From assembly GCA_040954595.2 (NCBI GenBank), contig CM082592.2, positions 11,842,001 through 11,906,000 on the forward strand: a stretch of DNA of 64,000 bases, read 5' to 3'. The position numbers were made by a program, and so were the translations under genes. Of the stretch, positions 1-29,200 are shown one piece after another. A model generated the notes under the pieces. The model did not search any database. It saw nothing but the letters and a program-made list of their open reading frames with translations, and was not told the origin of the DNA. The first letter of the stretch is position 1. Each line of letters opens with the position of its first letter. This DNA comes from Balanoglossus misakiensis (lineage: Eukaryota; Hemichordata).

Positions 1-250
1 CCGGTGCATTTTGTAACCTGTTTATACCACGCCGGCTTTTCGTTGTCCTGTACTGAATTTCCACCATACATCCATGGTGAAACTGACCAGAAATTTGATG
101 CATGCGTATAGAGGGCGCTATAAGCTTTATTCCCCACAAACACTGGCTCAAAAATGAAATTTTTTGAACGTTGATGATTTTTAATTATCTGAATTCATTA
201 TTACCCATTCTTTATGATCTTTTTTCATATCTCTATTTTGTCTCTCACAG

Positions 251-673
251 TCACCATCACTGGAGACGCTTTCACAGATTTTATTCTTCAAGCCCGAAAT
301 GCTGACCCCAATGTTTTAACGCCTTATGGAACGTGGTTGCAACCATTGCCAGTAAATACAAGGCTACTGACGTGTTCTAATGCTGACGATACTGTAACGC
401 AATCGACGACTGTGAGCAAACCATCGGGAACATCCTTTGCGTTTTTGGCGCCGTCTGGCCTGGTCAGCTTCCCAACATTAAAATTCAGGTAAATATAAAC
501 AACAACAAATACGGTCCACTTTATTCAACACTTTATGATTGAACTGATCTTGTATGGATGTTCTCCAAATGATATTGATTATTTTTCTCTCTCTTTCAGT
601 GCTACAATAGCTAGGACGACAGGTGTGTACTGGATTGGAGTTGTTTCAGAAAGCGTGTTCTATCAAGGCAGTG
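251..673 (+). CDS. Reeler-domain protein, 5'-partial (two exons visible)
   Basis: Two exons are visible, 251-488 and 600-673, with clear acceptors (ctcacag, ctttcag) and donors (gtaaat, gtaagt). The joined frame reads a Reeler fold: TITGDAFTDFILQAR, then GTW, a Cys in LLTCSNADDTVTQS, the FAFLAPSG strand, and TIARTTGVYWIGVVSE. Reeler domains occur at the N-terminus of reelin and F-spondin, in ferric-chelate reductase-like proteins and in secreted insect defence proteins. The first exon enters in phase 1, so an upstream exon with the signal peptide and domain start lies outside the window. The last visible exon ends in phase 1. I found no convincing terminal exon; 1151-1200 after a cag would add a short hydrophobic tail and a stop, but this is weak. 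The phase also fits the first EGF exon at 3418, so this could be the N-terminal part of the next gene. Confidence 0.7.
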
Positions 674-2118
674 GTAAGTTCATCGACGTCATACTATTTT
701 GTCATGTGTTTGTTTTCCTTGTCGTTGCACCGTGTTGGCGATATAATTCTCACTACCCTAAATAGTTTTTATGCTACCTAGGTACATGTATATTACACAA
801 AGACATACATTTAAACATAGAGAAGTCATGAAATACATGTCATCTCTCCAAACTCTTACTACAGTGTGTCTTCGACCTTTTTACCCACAATGCAGTAATT
901 TGAACCCCTAGTATGAAGTAAAAACCTATTTAAGATGGCAAGCATTTTAAACTACTTTCTTAATATTGTAAGAGCATATTTCTGCAACGAGCCTTCAAAG
1001 AATATAGCTGGGCTCAAATACAAATGCCTATGCCAATACCTGGCCAATACCGTTGTGTCGTTGCTTTATGGAGCTTGGGTTGCTATGGGTAACCAGTTAT
1101 CGACGCTATCTGCACCGCCTCTCCGACAACGATTGTTAAAATTCACGCAGGCATTGGTGTGTATGTTTTTATTGTGATTCGGCTGGCAATTCTGAAATAG
1201 TGAGCCTGGGTGACCTTTCACCTGTGGAAGTACTTCCTTCTCCAAGCTTCAATTGTTTTTTAATGGGACACTGAGTCACTGCTCAGTCCAGATACCGAAC
1301 ATACAAAAAGAATCTAGCTTTAGTATTGTCATCTGTCGGTTTGCAAACAAGTGGCATGACTGGTACATGTATAACGATGCTCTGATATTGTCTACTGTGT
1401 CATGATAAGAGCACGCAGGCTGTCAATATTTGAGTTACAAGTACAACATGTACACAATTGGGCGAGGTCTCTGGCGACAAAACTGAACCACAGTCTCTCT
1501 ATCCAAGAGAGACTGTGACTGAACTGTTCTATTCAGTGGAAAATGCTTGCTAGTATATTTTCAGTTTGGACGAACGAAATAGATCCCCTGTAATTATTGG
1601 TGATTTAATTTAAGTGATACCAGTAGCTTTCTGTGTCATATTCACCGTTGAATTTTCTTATGTTCATTTTAGTTTCACATTATCCTCCGATTCCGGTTTC
1701 ACCTCTCGGTTTCACGAATGAAGCAAATGAATAACCATTTATCAAAAAATAGCACTAGAATCCATAAAAATCGCTCTGGAAATGCTATCAAATCTAAAAC
1801 TGGCAGTCTCTAACCTAGTGGGTTTGTCGGTTCAGTGAAAGTGATCCACACAATGGGCTGCGGCCGTATGCTAATTAGGTTATTATAGAAGCGAATGTTA
1901 TTCACATGCAGATAGAATCCATAAATACATATAGGGCTTGGCTACCGTGACCGGGCGTAGGCTTTGCCGGTCATAATACAAGGCGTCACCCTTTGAAAGA
2001 CGATAAATATCGGAAATCATCCTCAGATAAAAAAACAACAGAATCAAGCGACTTCTATCGGAATATTTTAGCCGACGTCCGGGCCAGGCGCATCGCTATA
2101 CTGTACACTGTTTATATA
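674..2118. other. Intergenic or intronic stretch before the EGF gene
   Basis: No coding exon is convincing here. The stretch holds a perfect 12-bp stem hairpin at 1489-1517 and a GC-richer segment just before 2119 that is probably the 5' UTR of the EGF gene. A 50-base candidate terminal exon for the Reeler gene (1151-1200) is possible but unsupported. Confidence 0.5.
1489..1517. repeat. Perfect inverted repeat (12-bp arms, 5-nt loop)
   Basis: CACAGTCTCTCT at 1489-1500 is followed by loop ATCCA and by its exact reverse complement AGAGAGACTGTG at 1506-1517. Imperfect complementarity continues outward. It may be the core of a small foldback element; no terminal repeats or target-site duplication were found. 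Confidence 0.8.
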
Positions 2119-19723
<17,605 letters not shown>

Positions 19724-21485
19724 CACAGGCGTCTTTTGTATGTCTGTGTATTTAATTAAAAAAATAAAAAAATGCAATATCAGAATTGAAACTTTGTAAA
19801 AAAATCGTAGTGGAATGAACAAAGTTCACCTTGATGAAAGGGAACCTTTTTGCTCAGTTTTTGTAATTTGTTACGAAAAAGAAATTTACAAATTATACCT
19901 TGAAATCAGCACTACCAAAGTGGTAATGTAAACAGAATTATTCAGTTTTTCCACATATACTTTAGGATATCCAGATATCGTCTCAATGTGGCTGCCCCAA
20001 AGTTCAGATAACTGTAACGGGATAGGATGGATAAAATGTATTAATTTCACTGAAAAAAAGTGGTGCTTTCATTTGGGGTTCTCAATTCCTTGATAGTCAA
20101 TAGGCTTTTAGTTGTATATATTTCAATGGAAAGTCGTCATCACAAGTTTTTAAGAATGTAATTATTCAGAATACATTCATAGTATGAAATTTTCTTCGAA
20201 AAGAAAATATTCGGTCTCCTTCCTTGTCACGTCAACATGGAGGCACATTTTATGAAGAATAATGTCAATTAGATCTGTTTTGTTTTTTCCAAATCTTTTG
20301 AAAGTATTTGACTATGCAATTTCTCATTCTGGTGGCCGTCATGGCTATATATATTCCAATGTGCAAACACATCACAATGATTGAAGCTAATTTATGCAGG
20401 GTAGTGTGTTGCTGGCATTCAGAAGTCTCCCAAAGGCTCAGTACATGTTTCCACGTCATGCCAGGAACAGACTGACCTGATGATCATGTGATGTTTGATA
20501 TAAAGATGGGGTTGTATATTCTGGTATAATATGAGATCACACAGGGACTTTTTTCGTACTTATTGTGATCAAAGGTTTTAGACTGGGGATTTTCAAATAA
20601 ACAGAACGTCAAAATGTGTATTGTTTATATGTTTGCGCCCTCGGTGGTGATGTTTAGTGCATGCAATGAGTGCTTGTTTTTTCTTCAATAACTTGGGGAG
20701 TCTGGAGGATCACCTGGTACCATCTGGTTCACCTGGGGTTCAGGAGGATCTGTTGTTTTTTGTGGCAGCCATTACTTCTTGATGTGCATGATTTTTAATC
20801 CTTCGACATCCTCCAGACGTGAGTTTTTGACTATCAGTTTTCATGCCAATCTGAGACGAACTTACTTATCCAAGACACTAGCATTGAAATTGATGTTGGG
20901 ATGTTGTGAAATTCCGTGTACTTTGCTGTATGGAACTTTGGTCCGTCGCTAGACATTGCTTGGACTCATGACATTGACTGTGGATTTCATTCGATCCGCA
21001 AAACGAGTGTAGAGCATCAAGAATGTGTGGTGGTGTTTCTGTGCACACTGCCCGCCGGATACACGAAGAAAGTCTGCGTCGCGGTCGAGTCGGACAGGAG
21101 GAAGACATGGATAGATAGTAAGTCTCCACTCTAAGCATTACAATCACAGAAGACTCTCTAACATGGGAGTGTAATTGCAACATTTATTACATATGGATAA
21201 TCATTCATCATATCAATACAAATATGATTTTGACCTAATAGATAACCCGTATTTCGAAGATTATGAAAACAAACTGAAAAGTGTTGAAAGTCTTTTGCCC
21301 AAACAAACCCTATCTCTACATGATTGTCTGACCATTGTCGAAGTTCAGCCTCAACAAACCATACGCATTATCTCCCAGTACATGCATTCACAAACTCCTC
21401 CAATCCTGTGCATTAGTACGCCCTCTATAGGCAGACTATCAAGTTTGTTTATTAGTACTATCTTTCAAGCATGTCTGAGTAGATT
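19724..21485. other. 3' flank of EGF gene and C11orf54 downstream region
   Basis: Plus-strand AATAAA at 19763-19768, in a run of A/T, can end the EGF transcript; another lies near 20595. TTTATT at 21448-21453 is a minus-strand AATAAA suited to the convergent C11orf54 gene. Two GCGCCCTC motifs (near 19488 and 20635) and a variant near 21419 lie here. No coding exon is convincing. Confidence 0.6.
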
Positions 21486-23680
21486 TTAGTCTCTGCCAAA
21501 CAAGTGTGTTTTCTCTGGTGCATCAATTCTATAAATGTATTCAGCAGGGACAAAGTAGCCTCTGTATTCGACTTCCTCTGGAGTGACATCATAGTGATAA
21601 TGGCCGCCATCGCCATGGTGACTAAAACAATGAGAGTGTTCCACTCTTAAGTCCAGCCCCTGAAGGAAATCAGAAAAAGTTGCATTTAAATGAGCTTACT
21701 GGTGGTTGTTCACAAATAATGTATTACCAACTTCTATGGCCGCAGTACATTTAAATGTTGTCACAGTATTGATTACATAAGACTGTGATATTCACTAATT
21801 TACTGTTTCATACATTGCTCCACTTACCGGGTCATGGGAAATGAATGTGCTAAGAGCCACTAATACTGCCTTCATGTTGTAGAATTTCAACCATTCATTA
21901 ACGTCAGCCTCAGACTGAATTGGTTTTGTTGAAAAATCTGGCTATAAATGATAAGAAGTGATACTGTCAAATTAAACCTGGGAACCATATCATGTTAACT
22001 GGAATACAAAATGGTATAATGAATATGTGACATACATGTTGCTAGTGGTAGCTGTATACTTACCATGACATGAATTTTGGCTTTGCCCTTCTCAATGAGA
22101 AACACGCCACCAAATCCTACTGGCTTTTCCCCATACTTCTCTTTCAGTGTTTTCCGCATACACGTAACAAAATTTTCAGGACCTGTTCGTTTACTGGCTT
22201 TGACTTCAATAACCTGCAACATAGATACAGTTGTGGGTTAAATCACTAGGTGCATTGCATACCCAGCTTGTTGGCCGTGTGTGGACACTTCCCCAAAGTT
22301 GACCTGTCCTTTGGGGTCTGGTTTCGGGTTTTGTTGTATTTATTTACACTGATGTGTCTTACCTTCCCTGGTTTTCCTTCACTTGCATATAAATTTCCAA
22401 GTATACAGAAATCTGCAGATCTCCCTTTCTCAAGAATGTACGATTCATGATCTTCTGTATTAATTTTGCATGTATATGTGCTGTTTTCACCATCAACTTT
22501 AATATTGGCCATCATCTGTAACAGTTTGAAAATATGATTTTAGACAAAGTTCCTGGCTAGTTTGAGTCAACTTTTAATATTGGCAACCTGACAGCTATAT
22601 TCCATCATATTGCAGAGGAACACAGGTAGTGTCCTTTTGACCAAGGTTAAGTTATTTTTGATCACAAAGGAAGCCAGTTGATAGCTTCTACAAAACGAAC
22701 AATCCTACACTAAAGTAAAAAGATAGTGGCCCTTCCATTTAACTGACCTCATTGTTAACTCCAATAACATGGTAAGGTCCAGCTCCTGCACCAATGATGA
22801 ATGCACCTGGTAAATCTACTTGCTCTGATATCTTTGCAAAATTATATATCTGTGGAGAGAGAGAAAGAGAGAGAGATAAGAAACCTTTCATTCCTCTGCT
22901 TGTTGCAAACATGATGATAACACTTTCCATTTTAAAGAGATCATCCCCAGGTTCATTTCAGGTATTGTTGCACAAAGTTAAGCTGTTATTTTTTTAAAAT
23001 GAGAATAATCCTAGATTGCCTTGTCTTTCTGTGGTACAGGCATAAGATATGGTACCCCACCAACATCTGCTAAACGTGGACTTCCACATATACCTGCAAT
23101 AAAAAGATCAAAGTCCACATGTTACTGTTTGGCATTGAAAACTATTTATTACTGATAGTCCTGTTTGTATTCTTGGAAGAAAAATGTTCCTTTCACCCCC
23201 CCCCCCAGTTACCTCTATAGAGATCCAACTTAACCACATAAAACAATACATTTGGGCCAAACCACAGTAGTGAAAGGGTTAAACACATTACCTGGTGCAG
23301 CCAGTGTGAAAGGCGGCTGGGTCAGGTCTGGGCAATCTACCACACCAACGCTCACATTGGCAAAATTACTCTCTAAGCCTTGCTGCAGAACTGTAAGAAA
23401 AATCAAAACAGTCAACATTATTCTAAGACATGACCATAGCCACATGGTGGTACATGTACAGGTGCTACATGTTTCATGTACCATGATGATTCTTTATTGA
23501 ATAGGCAAGTTATAAATACATCCATTGCAATGCATCAGGGGCCTGTGCCCCCCCCCCGCCCCTAGATACATACCCCCCCCCACCTTGTTCCACTGTGCCC
23601 CGCCACTATATCCTCCTCTTACCTGACGTCACCTCGTTGTAATCCGGGATGTATAGTTCCTTATTCTGAACTTTCGCCAT
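21486..23680 (-). CDS. C11orf54: C11orf54 homologue (PTD012, putative zinc-dependent ester hydrolase)
   Basis: Eight exons on the minus strand: 23623-23680, 23292-23390, 23020-23093, 22748-22849, 22363-22515, 22064-22213, 21828-21941, 21486-21659. They give 307 residues against about 315 in human. Diagnostic stretches are VVDCPDLTQPPF, LPGAFIIGAGAGPYHVIGVN, ASEGKPGKVIEVKASKRTGP, CMRKTLKEKYGEKPVGFGG, and the C-terminal HHGDGGHYHYD with the histidines that bind zinc in the human structure, ending in THLFGRD. The human protein hydrolyses p-nitrophenyl acetate in vitro; its physiological substrate is uncertain. The intron after exon 3 has a GC donor (AAG/GCAATC on the minus strand at 23019) instead of GT. 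The gene is head to head with the tRNase Z gene. Confidence 0.93.
23187..23282. mobile_element. TTAA/CCCTTT miniature inverted-repeat element, degraded copy
   Basis: It has the same structure as 53362-53464: CCTTTCACC plus a poly-C tract at the left, an internal segment matching in order (ATCCAAC, AACAATACATTTGG, AACCACAG), and AGTGAAAGGGTTAA at the right end. The left TTAA is lost. It sits in intron 2 of C11orf54, ending about 8 bases from that intron's 5' splice site. Confidence 0.75.
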
Positions 23681-24149
23681 GACTGCCACCGTGTCTCTTT
23701 CTTCGCCGTGTAACTGAACAAATATCACGCGTGGAACAGCGATCGCGTTTACAATTCAAGGGGGTGCCCCTCTCGATACTATTCTTCATTTTTCGAAATG
23801 TTTTTATAAAAATATGTTGCTCTTTGCTGTCAATATTTCTGTTTAAAGTACAATCGTAATTGTGTTGATGATGTTTAAGGATTCTTTAAATAGCTGTTAA
23901 TGCCGTGATCACTCGAAAACTATAGTTTACAGTGTTACCCCGGGCAACACATTGACCCTTGACCTGTATCAGCTGTTCCGTATCGTATCCGCATAGCAAA
24001 GCCGGTCAGGATCACGAGTATGACCATGACCAGGGAACATGTGATCACAATATAGACAACGTGCAACAGAGAAACGTATGTTGGTAAACTGAATTCTGGC
24101 TTTAAGAGGAACAACTCTGAAAGATACCAACGCCGATCAAGCCGTAACT
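23681..24149. promoter_or_regulatory. Divergent promoter C11orf54 / tRNase Z
   Basis: 469 bases separate the two start codons, so both promoters must lie here. No TATA box is obvious at a fixed place. A palindromic CRE-type site TGACGTCA lies at 23624-23631, just inside the first C11orf54 coding exon. Confidence 0.6.
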
Positions 24150-25576
24150 ATGGAAATAGGAACATTCAAAGTATATGACTGGTCCATAGCTGGTACGGAA
24201 ACGTGTGTTGTGGTCATCGCTGAGGGTCTGAAGATTGCTTTTGACATTGGTTATAGTACTGGTCATTCGATCAGATGTGACCATGTGTTTGTGAGGTATG
24301 TACATTTGTTTATCTCAGTAGATGACTTTTGTACACAGCCATTCCTTCATTTATTCATTCGTTCATTCATTCATTGTGTGCGCATTTTGAAGGTGTTTAA
24401 AGTATTAATACGTGTGTCTGATCTGTTTGTGATGTCTTCTTTCAGTCATGGTCACATGGACCATGTGTCTGGTTTACTGCAGCACTCGGCAAAGAGACTG
24501 CTGAATTGTATGAAACCAGCTAAGTACTATGTCCCTCCATTGATAAAGCCATGCCTTCTGACAGCTGCACAGATGTTTGCAAAGATGGATGGGAAGGAAG
24601 CCCTCACTAGTACTCGCATAGAAGAGGCTGAACCTGGAAATACTGTACATGTAAGTACACATGTATACGGTAGCTTCTGTTCAGTGAAAGTAATCCACCA
24701 ACATGGGGTTCTTGGAGACTTTTTGAGACTTTGCCAAAGATGGTAAGCACGTATTTTAGAAATGTGTGTACTGCATCTCACCAACAAGATTTTCTCTTGC
24801 CCATCACAGTTACCTCAGGGATATTTTGTAACCCCATTCAAAACCATACACAAGGTGCCAAGCCAAGGTTACACATTGTGGAAAAGGAAGTCAAAACTCA
24901 AGGAAGAATTCAAAGGCCGGGAACCAAGAGACATTGCCAAGCTGAAGCAGTCTGGTGTCGAAATCACGGACACTCAGGATATTCCAGAAATTGCATTTAC
25001 AGGTACAGTCAGTTTGGTCTTGGGGGTGATAGTTTTGACACTATTTATACAATTTTGGGCAATCGTTTTGCTGGATCACAGATAAAAGACGGCTTTAATC
25101 AATTTCTTTTTTTTGTCTGTGGACTGAATTCCATTATTCCAACATCAGTAGTTTGTGTTTGCCCTATTAAGCAGCACCGGATCAATGTGTAGTAGACATC
25201 TGGTACTAATAAAAATACTGTATGGTTCATTTCAGGTGACACAACATTTGAATGCTTCCAGCTTGAAGGGAATGAAGATATTCTGAAAGTAAAGCTGCTG
25301 ATTATGGAAGTGACCTACTTGGACGATGAGACCACCTTAGAGAAAACTAGAGACAGAGGTCACATCCACCTTAATGAAATTGTAGAAAATGCAGAACTCT
25401 TTTGCGACGTGGAGTCCATTCTCATGATACACTTTTCTTTTAAATATTCATCTCATGAAATTGAAGAGTTGGTGAAATCGAAACTACCCGACTCACTTCG
25501 AGGAAAGGTTCATTTGGGACTGACGGCTCACAATCACTATGGGCTGAAAAATCTGGAAACTGACATGCATAAGTAA
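24150..25576 (+). CDS. Short tRNase Z of plant nuclear (TRZ1/TRZ2-like) type
   Basis: Four exons: 24150-24295, 24446-24650, 24810-25002, 25236-25576, giving 294 residues. The metallo-beta-lactamase motif SHGHMDH is formed across the first junction (residues about 49-55). Later ligand motifs follow: FKTIHKVPSQGY, FTGDTT, the YLDDETTLEKTRDRGHIHLNE block, and LMIHFSFKYSSHEIEE. The gene matches Arabidopsis nuclear RNase Z best from memory (FAFDIG-type N-terminus, SGVEITD, FTGDTT, RDxGHIHxxEI). It does not match animal ELAC1, which begins with a GTGAAYP-type motif. Family role: endonucleolytic removal of tRNA 3' trailers. AATAAA sites follow at 25666 and 25733. It is divergent from C11orf54. Confidence 0.88.
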
Positions 25577-26200
25577 TTCTACTGTCTCAAATCATATTTC
25601 ATGATTGGTTTCCTGTGCTTCCCACGGGCTTGTTTGATCTGTTAGTAAATTTATAAATTGAACATAATAAACCATCATTGTTTAATTCTATTGAATGTTT
25701 CATTTTGATTGAGACACTCTTCATCTTGTATCAATAAAGGCAAGAAAGAATCTTATCACCATCATTGACCTTGCAACGAAAGGGGGAAGCCATTTTGAAT
25801 CTCCCGGGTTTAGCGCCCTCAGGCGAAAGGTCAAATAAACTTGGAGACAGACTCTCTACTGAAAATCCGAGGAGCTCAAGTTCTTCCGCCAATTAGAAGC
25901 TGATTGGTTAATCCAGTTTCGTCCACTCGTGTTTCACCTTTTATTATAAATATTAATTATAAAATGAAAACTGGCACTCTTTTTGGATATAGTTGATAAC
26001 GGTTAGGTGTGGAATTAAAATTCCCACGGTACTATATTTTGACACGAGTTGTAATACCAGCAAATGCGTTGTTAGGCCCACCTGTTGCCTTACACTGCAG
26101 TGAACAACATTTTTGTATGGTTTCCGTGTTAGGTTCCCGACTTTGTTATTTACCGCGTCTATACCGACCATTTTAATGTGAAGGCATTCAAACGAATAAT
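25577..26200. other. Intergenic, tRNase Z 3' UTR and LIAT1 5' flank
   Basis: Contains two plus-strand AATAAA signals (25666-25671, 25733-25738) and one GCGCCCTC motif at about 25813. The LIAT1-like promoter and 5' UTR are presumably in the second half. Confidence 0.6.
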
Positions 26201-29200
26201 ATGGATAACCGAACAAGTACCAAAAAGAAAAATTCAACGGTCGTCGGTAGTGGAGACACGGTGAAGAAATCGGGCAAGAAGAGGCGGAAATCGAAGCAAA
26301 AGATAAAATCGACAGATGGTCCGACGCAGAAGAAAAGTTCGTCGAAATCGAGCTCGCCTGCAGAAAACCAATCCGATAGTGCTAATGAAACAGGTATGTA
26401 TGTGCCCTCACGTAATCAAGCTTTGAATTTCAGTGCAAGTCGGTCGCGTTCTTTTGTAACCACACTACAATTGTCACTATGCTACATGACCTGTCTGATA
26501 CAATGTAAATTGCAGCGCGTTTTAGTTAGAAACATACATTGGCGCTCACACACCAGTAGAGTTCAGACATCACGATATCGATCGATCACCGCAAATAAAC
26601 TCTGTCGTTTTGCCCAAACAAAATGTGTTTAAATCCGTCGAATTATCCATCAAACATTCACCAACCATTAGCCAACATTAGATTATATCTGTGATATGTC
26701 AATTTCCCCTGTTATTGAGTTAAAAGTTTTTGCCCTTTTCATGTCACTCGCGTTTAGGACTTCACCAGAGTGACTCACTATTTGTGAAGGGGTTGGCCGT
26801 GACAAGCGAGCAAAATATGAATTTCTAAAGCAACAACTAACACATTCAATATTTTGTCTTTAATTTCAACATGTTGAACCAGTTTAACTTCTTGACCAAT
26901 AGCAGACCCTACTTGCTTGACAATTTTCTATGACATTGTGTTGACTGGAAACAATGGAAATGTACAATGGCACTGTTTGTAGTTGTAAACAAGTGTGAGC
27001 AGGTCGCTTATCACGCCTGTTAATTCTCCTTTGGTGTCAAAAGATCTTCATAAATAACTGGGTGTCTATCCACACCTCCTAAATCCCTACATTATTATGC
27101 TAAGAATATTGGACTGAAAAGATCAGTGAAAGTATATGTCTAACATGCTGTTTACATATTGGTTGACATGAAATTGTCTATCTCCCCAAAATCATTGTTT
27201 AACACATATTGCAAGTGCCATTTCAAATTGAAAGAAACTTTTCACCCATTTTGACTCAATTAAATCTCTGGGGCATAGTCAGCCAGTGTCAAACAAGTTG
27301 TGGCACATCTGTCATTTGTATTGTAAGCTACTAATAGTCTCATAGCATAGAAACTCCTCAAAAGAATTTGATGCATTACAGACTACTTAGTAGTCTTCTC
27401 GTGTAATGTCTGGTCAAAATACCTTCTCTGCAGGGACATATTTTTCATTCTGTGGGCTTATGAATGGCGTAGAGTGGTTTGTGGTATTTGTCTGGGTCCA
27501 ATAGCAGAAGTAATGTTGAAATAGGCAACATAGTGTCAGTAAGGTACCATGGTAACGGTATAACAGTGTTCATAAGGAAGTTCTAACTGCATCATGAGTG
27601 AATGACTTGTCGTATTTTGTGACTTTCTGTTTCAAGATAAAAGTTGCTTGTGCCAACAATGTACAGGAAAGCAATGGGTTCGTGGTTGCTAACCAGGTGA
27701 TTGCTGACATTAGCTGAAGCAAATCTTACTTTGTTTAAATGCAAAGGGAGAAGGGACCAAAGACAGACTTCGTAAGCACTGTTTGAATTACACAAAGCTG
27801 AAACCAGTTAAGTTGTAATGTGTCTATTTAAACAAGAGCTCAATGTAATCTATCAATTGTCTGAAATCTGATAACAGACTGATTAAAGATGTAAATCTTC
27901 TTTAGCATTCAAAACACTTGTAAGCCTGAAACTGATATTCATCACTTGACTCTTCATATAGCTTTTTTCGTGCATTTTTTCATGGCGAATGAGCATGCGT
28001 TTCCTTGGAATTTGACATCATATTATAAGGTTATGTCCAACCTTGAGAGAAACTGTGACAATTATTCACCATCCTGTACCATAAAACTTTATGTTGGGGA
28101 TTTTCGTGCTTTATAAGAGGATTTATTGAAATATTGTACTTGATGAGTTTGATGTTGGTGAAAAGATTTTCTGAGCTGCAGATCTTCAGGAATTTGTTAC
28201 AATGACCTGGACCAGAACAATAGATTGTTTGAGTCATTAACACTTTAATTAATGACTTGGCCATCTCTGCCATGACACTGAGTGGTTAAATCTTCTCTTT
28301 AACTCAAAGGTGTGTCTTTTCAGCCTTTGGCTCTGACTGCGGTACTTGTGTGACTAATCGTGACTGTGAATAGGGTTTTACAGATCAGGCCATTGTATAC
28401 CTTAAGGGTAAGGTTGAGTGGTTATTGCACAATAAAACATGCCACATTGTGAGAATGAGCCACAGTATTAATCATTATCGTCCAAAATGCAAATTCATCT
28501 TGCTCACTGATGCACTCTTGCAAATGCGTAGGTATTGTCTACTGAAAAAACGCTCTTTATTTCCTACCCCTGAAACCCAATTCCTGGGGTAAAATTTAAA
28601 CTTACTTGCATGCGTTATTACTATAGCCGACAGTGGTATTTATTGATTTTTCAGCAGTTTGGCCTTTGTCTCTGGTCTGTTGGTTTTCACCTTCCTTTCC
28701 CCAACACAAGCCAGTGGTTTGGGGTCATCAACTGTATTGCCTGCATTGGTGCTGGTATAGAATTTCTTTGTAACAATGTTGGAATGAACCAGGACAGATG
28801 CATCAGATCCAAGAAATTCAATAACTTCAGCAATGCATCCTGTACACCTGCATGGGCGTATTTGATATGTGTGGAGTGACCGTGTTGATATAGAGATTGA
28901 TTTATCATTTTATAAGAAATAAGTTCAAACTCTTATCATGACTATCAACAGCTTATACTGTTGATATTTTATTCATCAAGTCAGTAACCAAATTTTTGCT
29001 GTTCATAGTTACCACTGCCACTTCTGTACCAGTGCAGAGTGATCTCTTTGGAATGTGACCAGTGTCCCCTCGGCCACTTGAGAATTAACCCTGAATAGAC
29101 CCCGCATATTGAATGATGAATAATCTACTTCGTCAAATAAAACCTTCAGGGTGATAGATCATAGCTTGCGGTGATAAACTTGTTCAAAGTCATGAATCAA

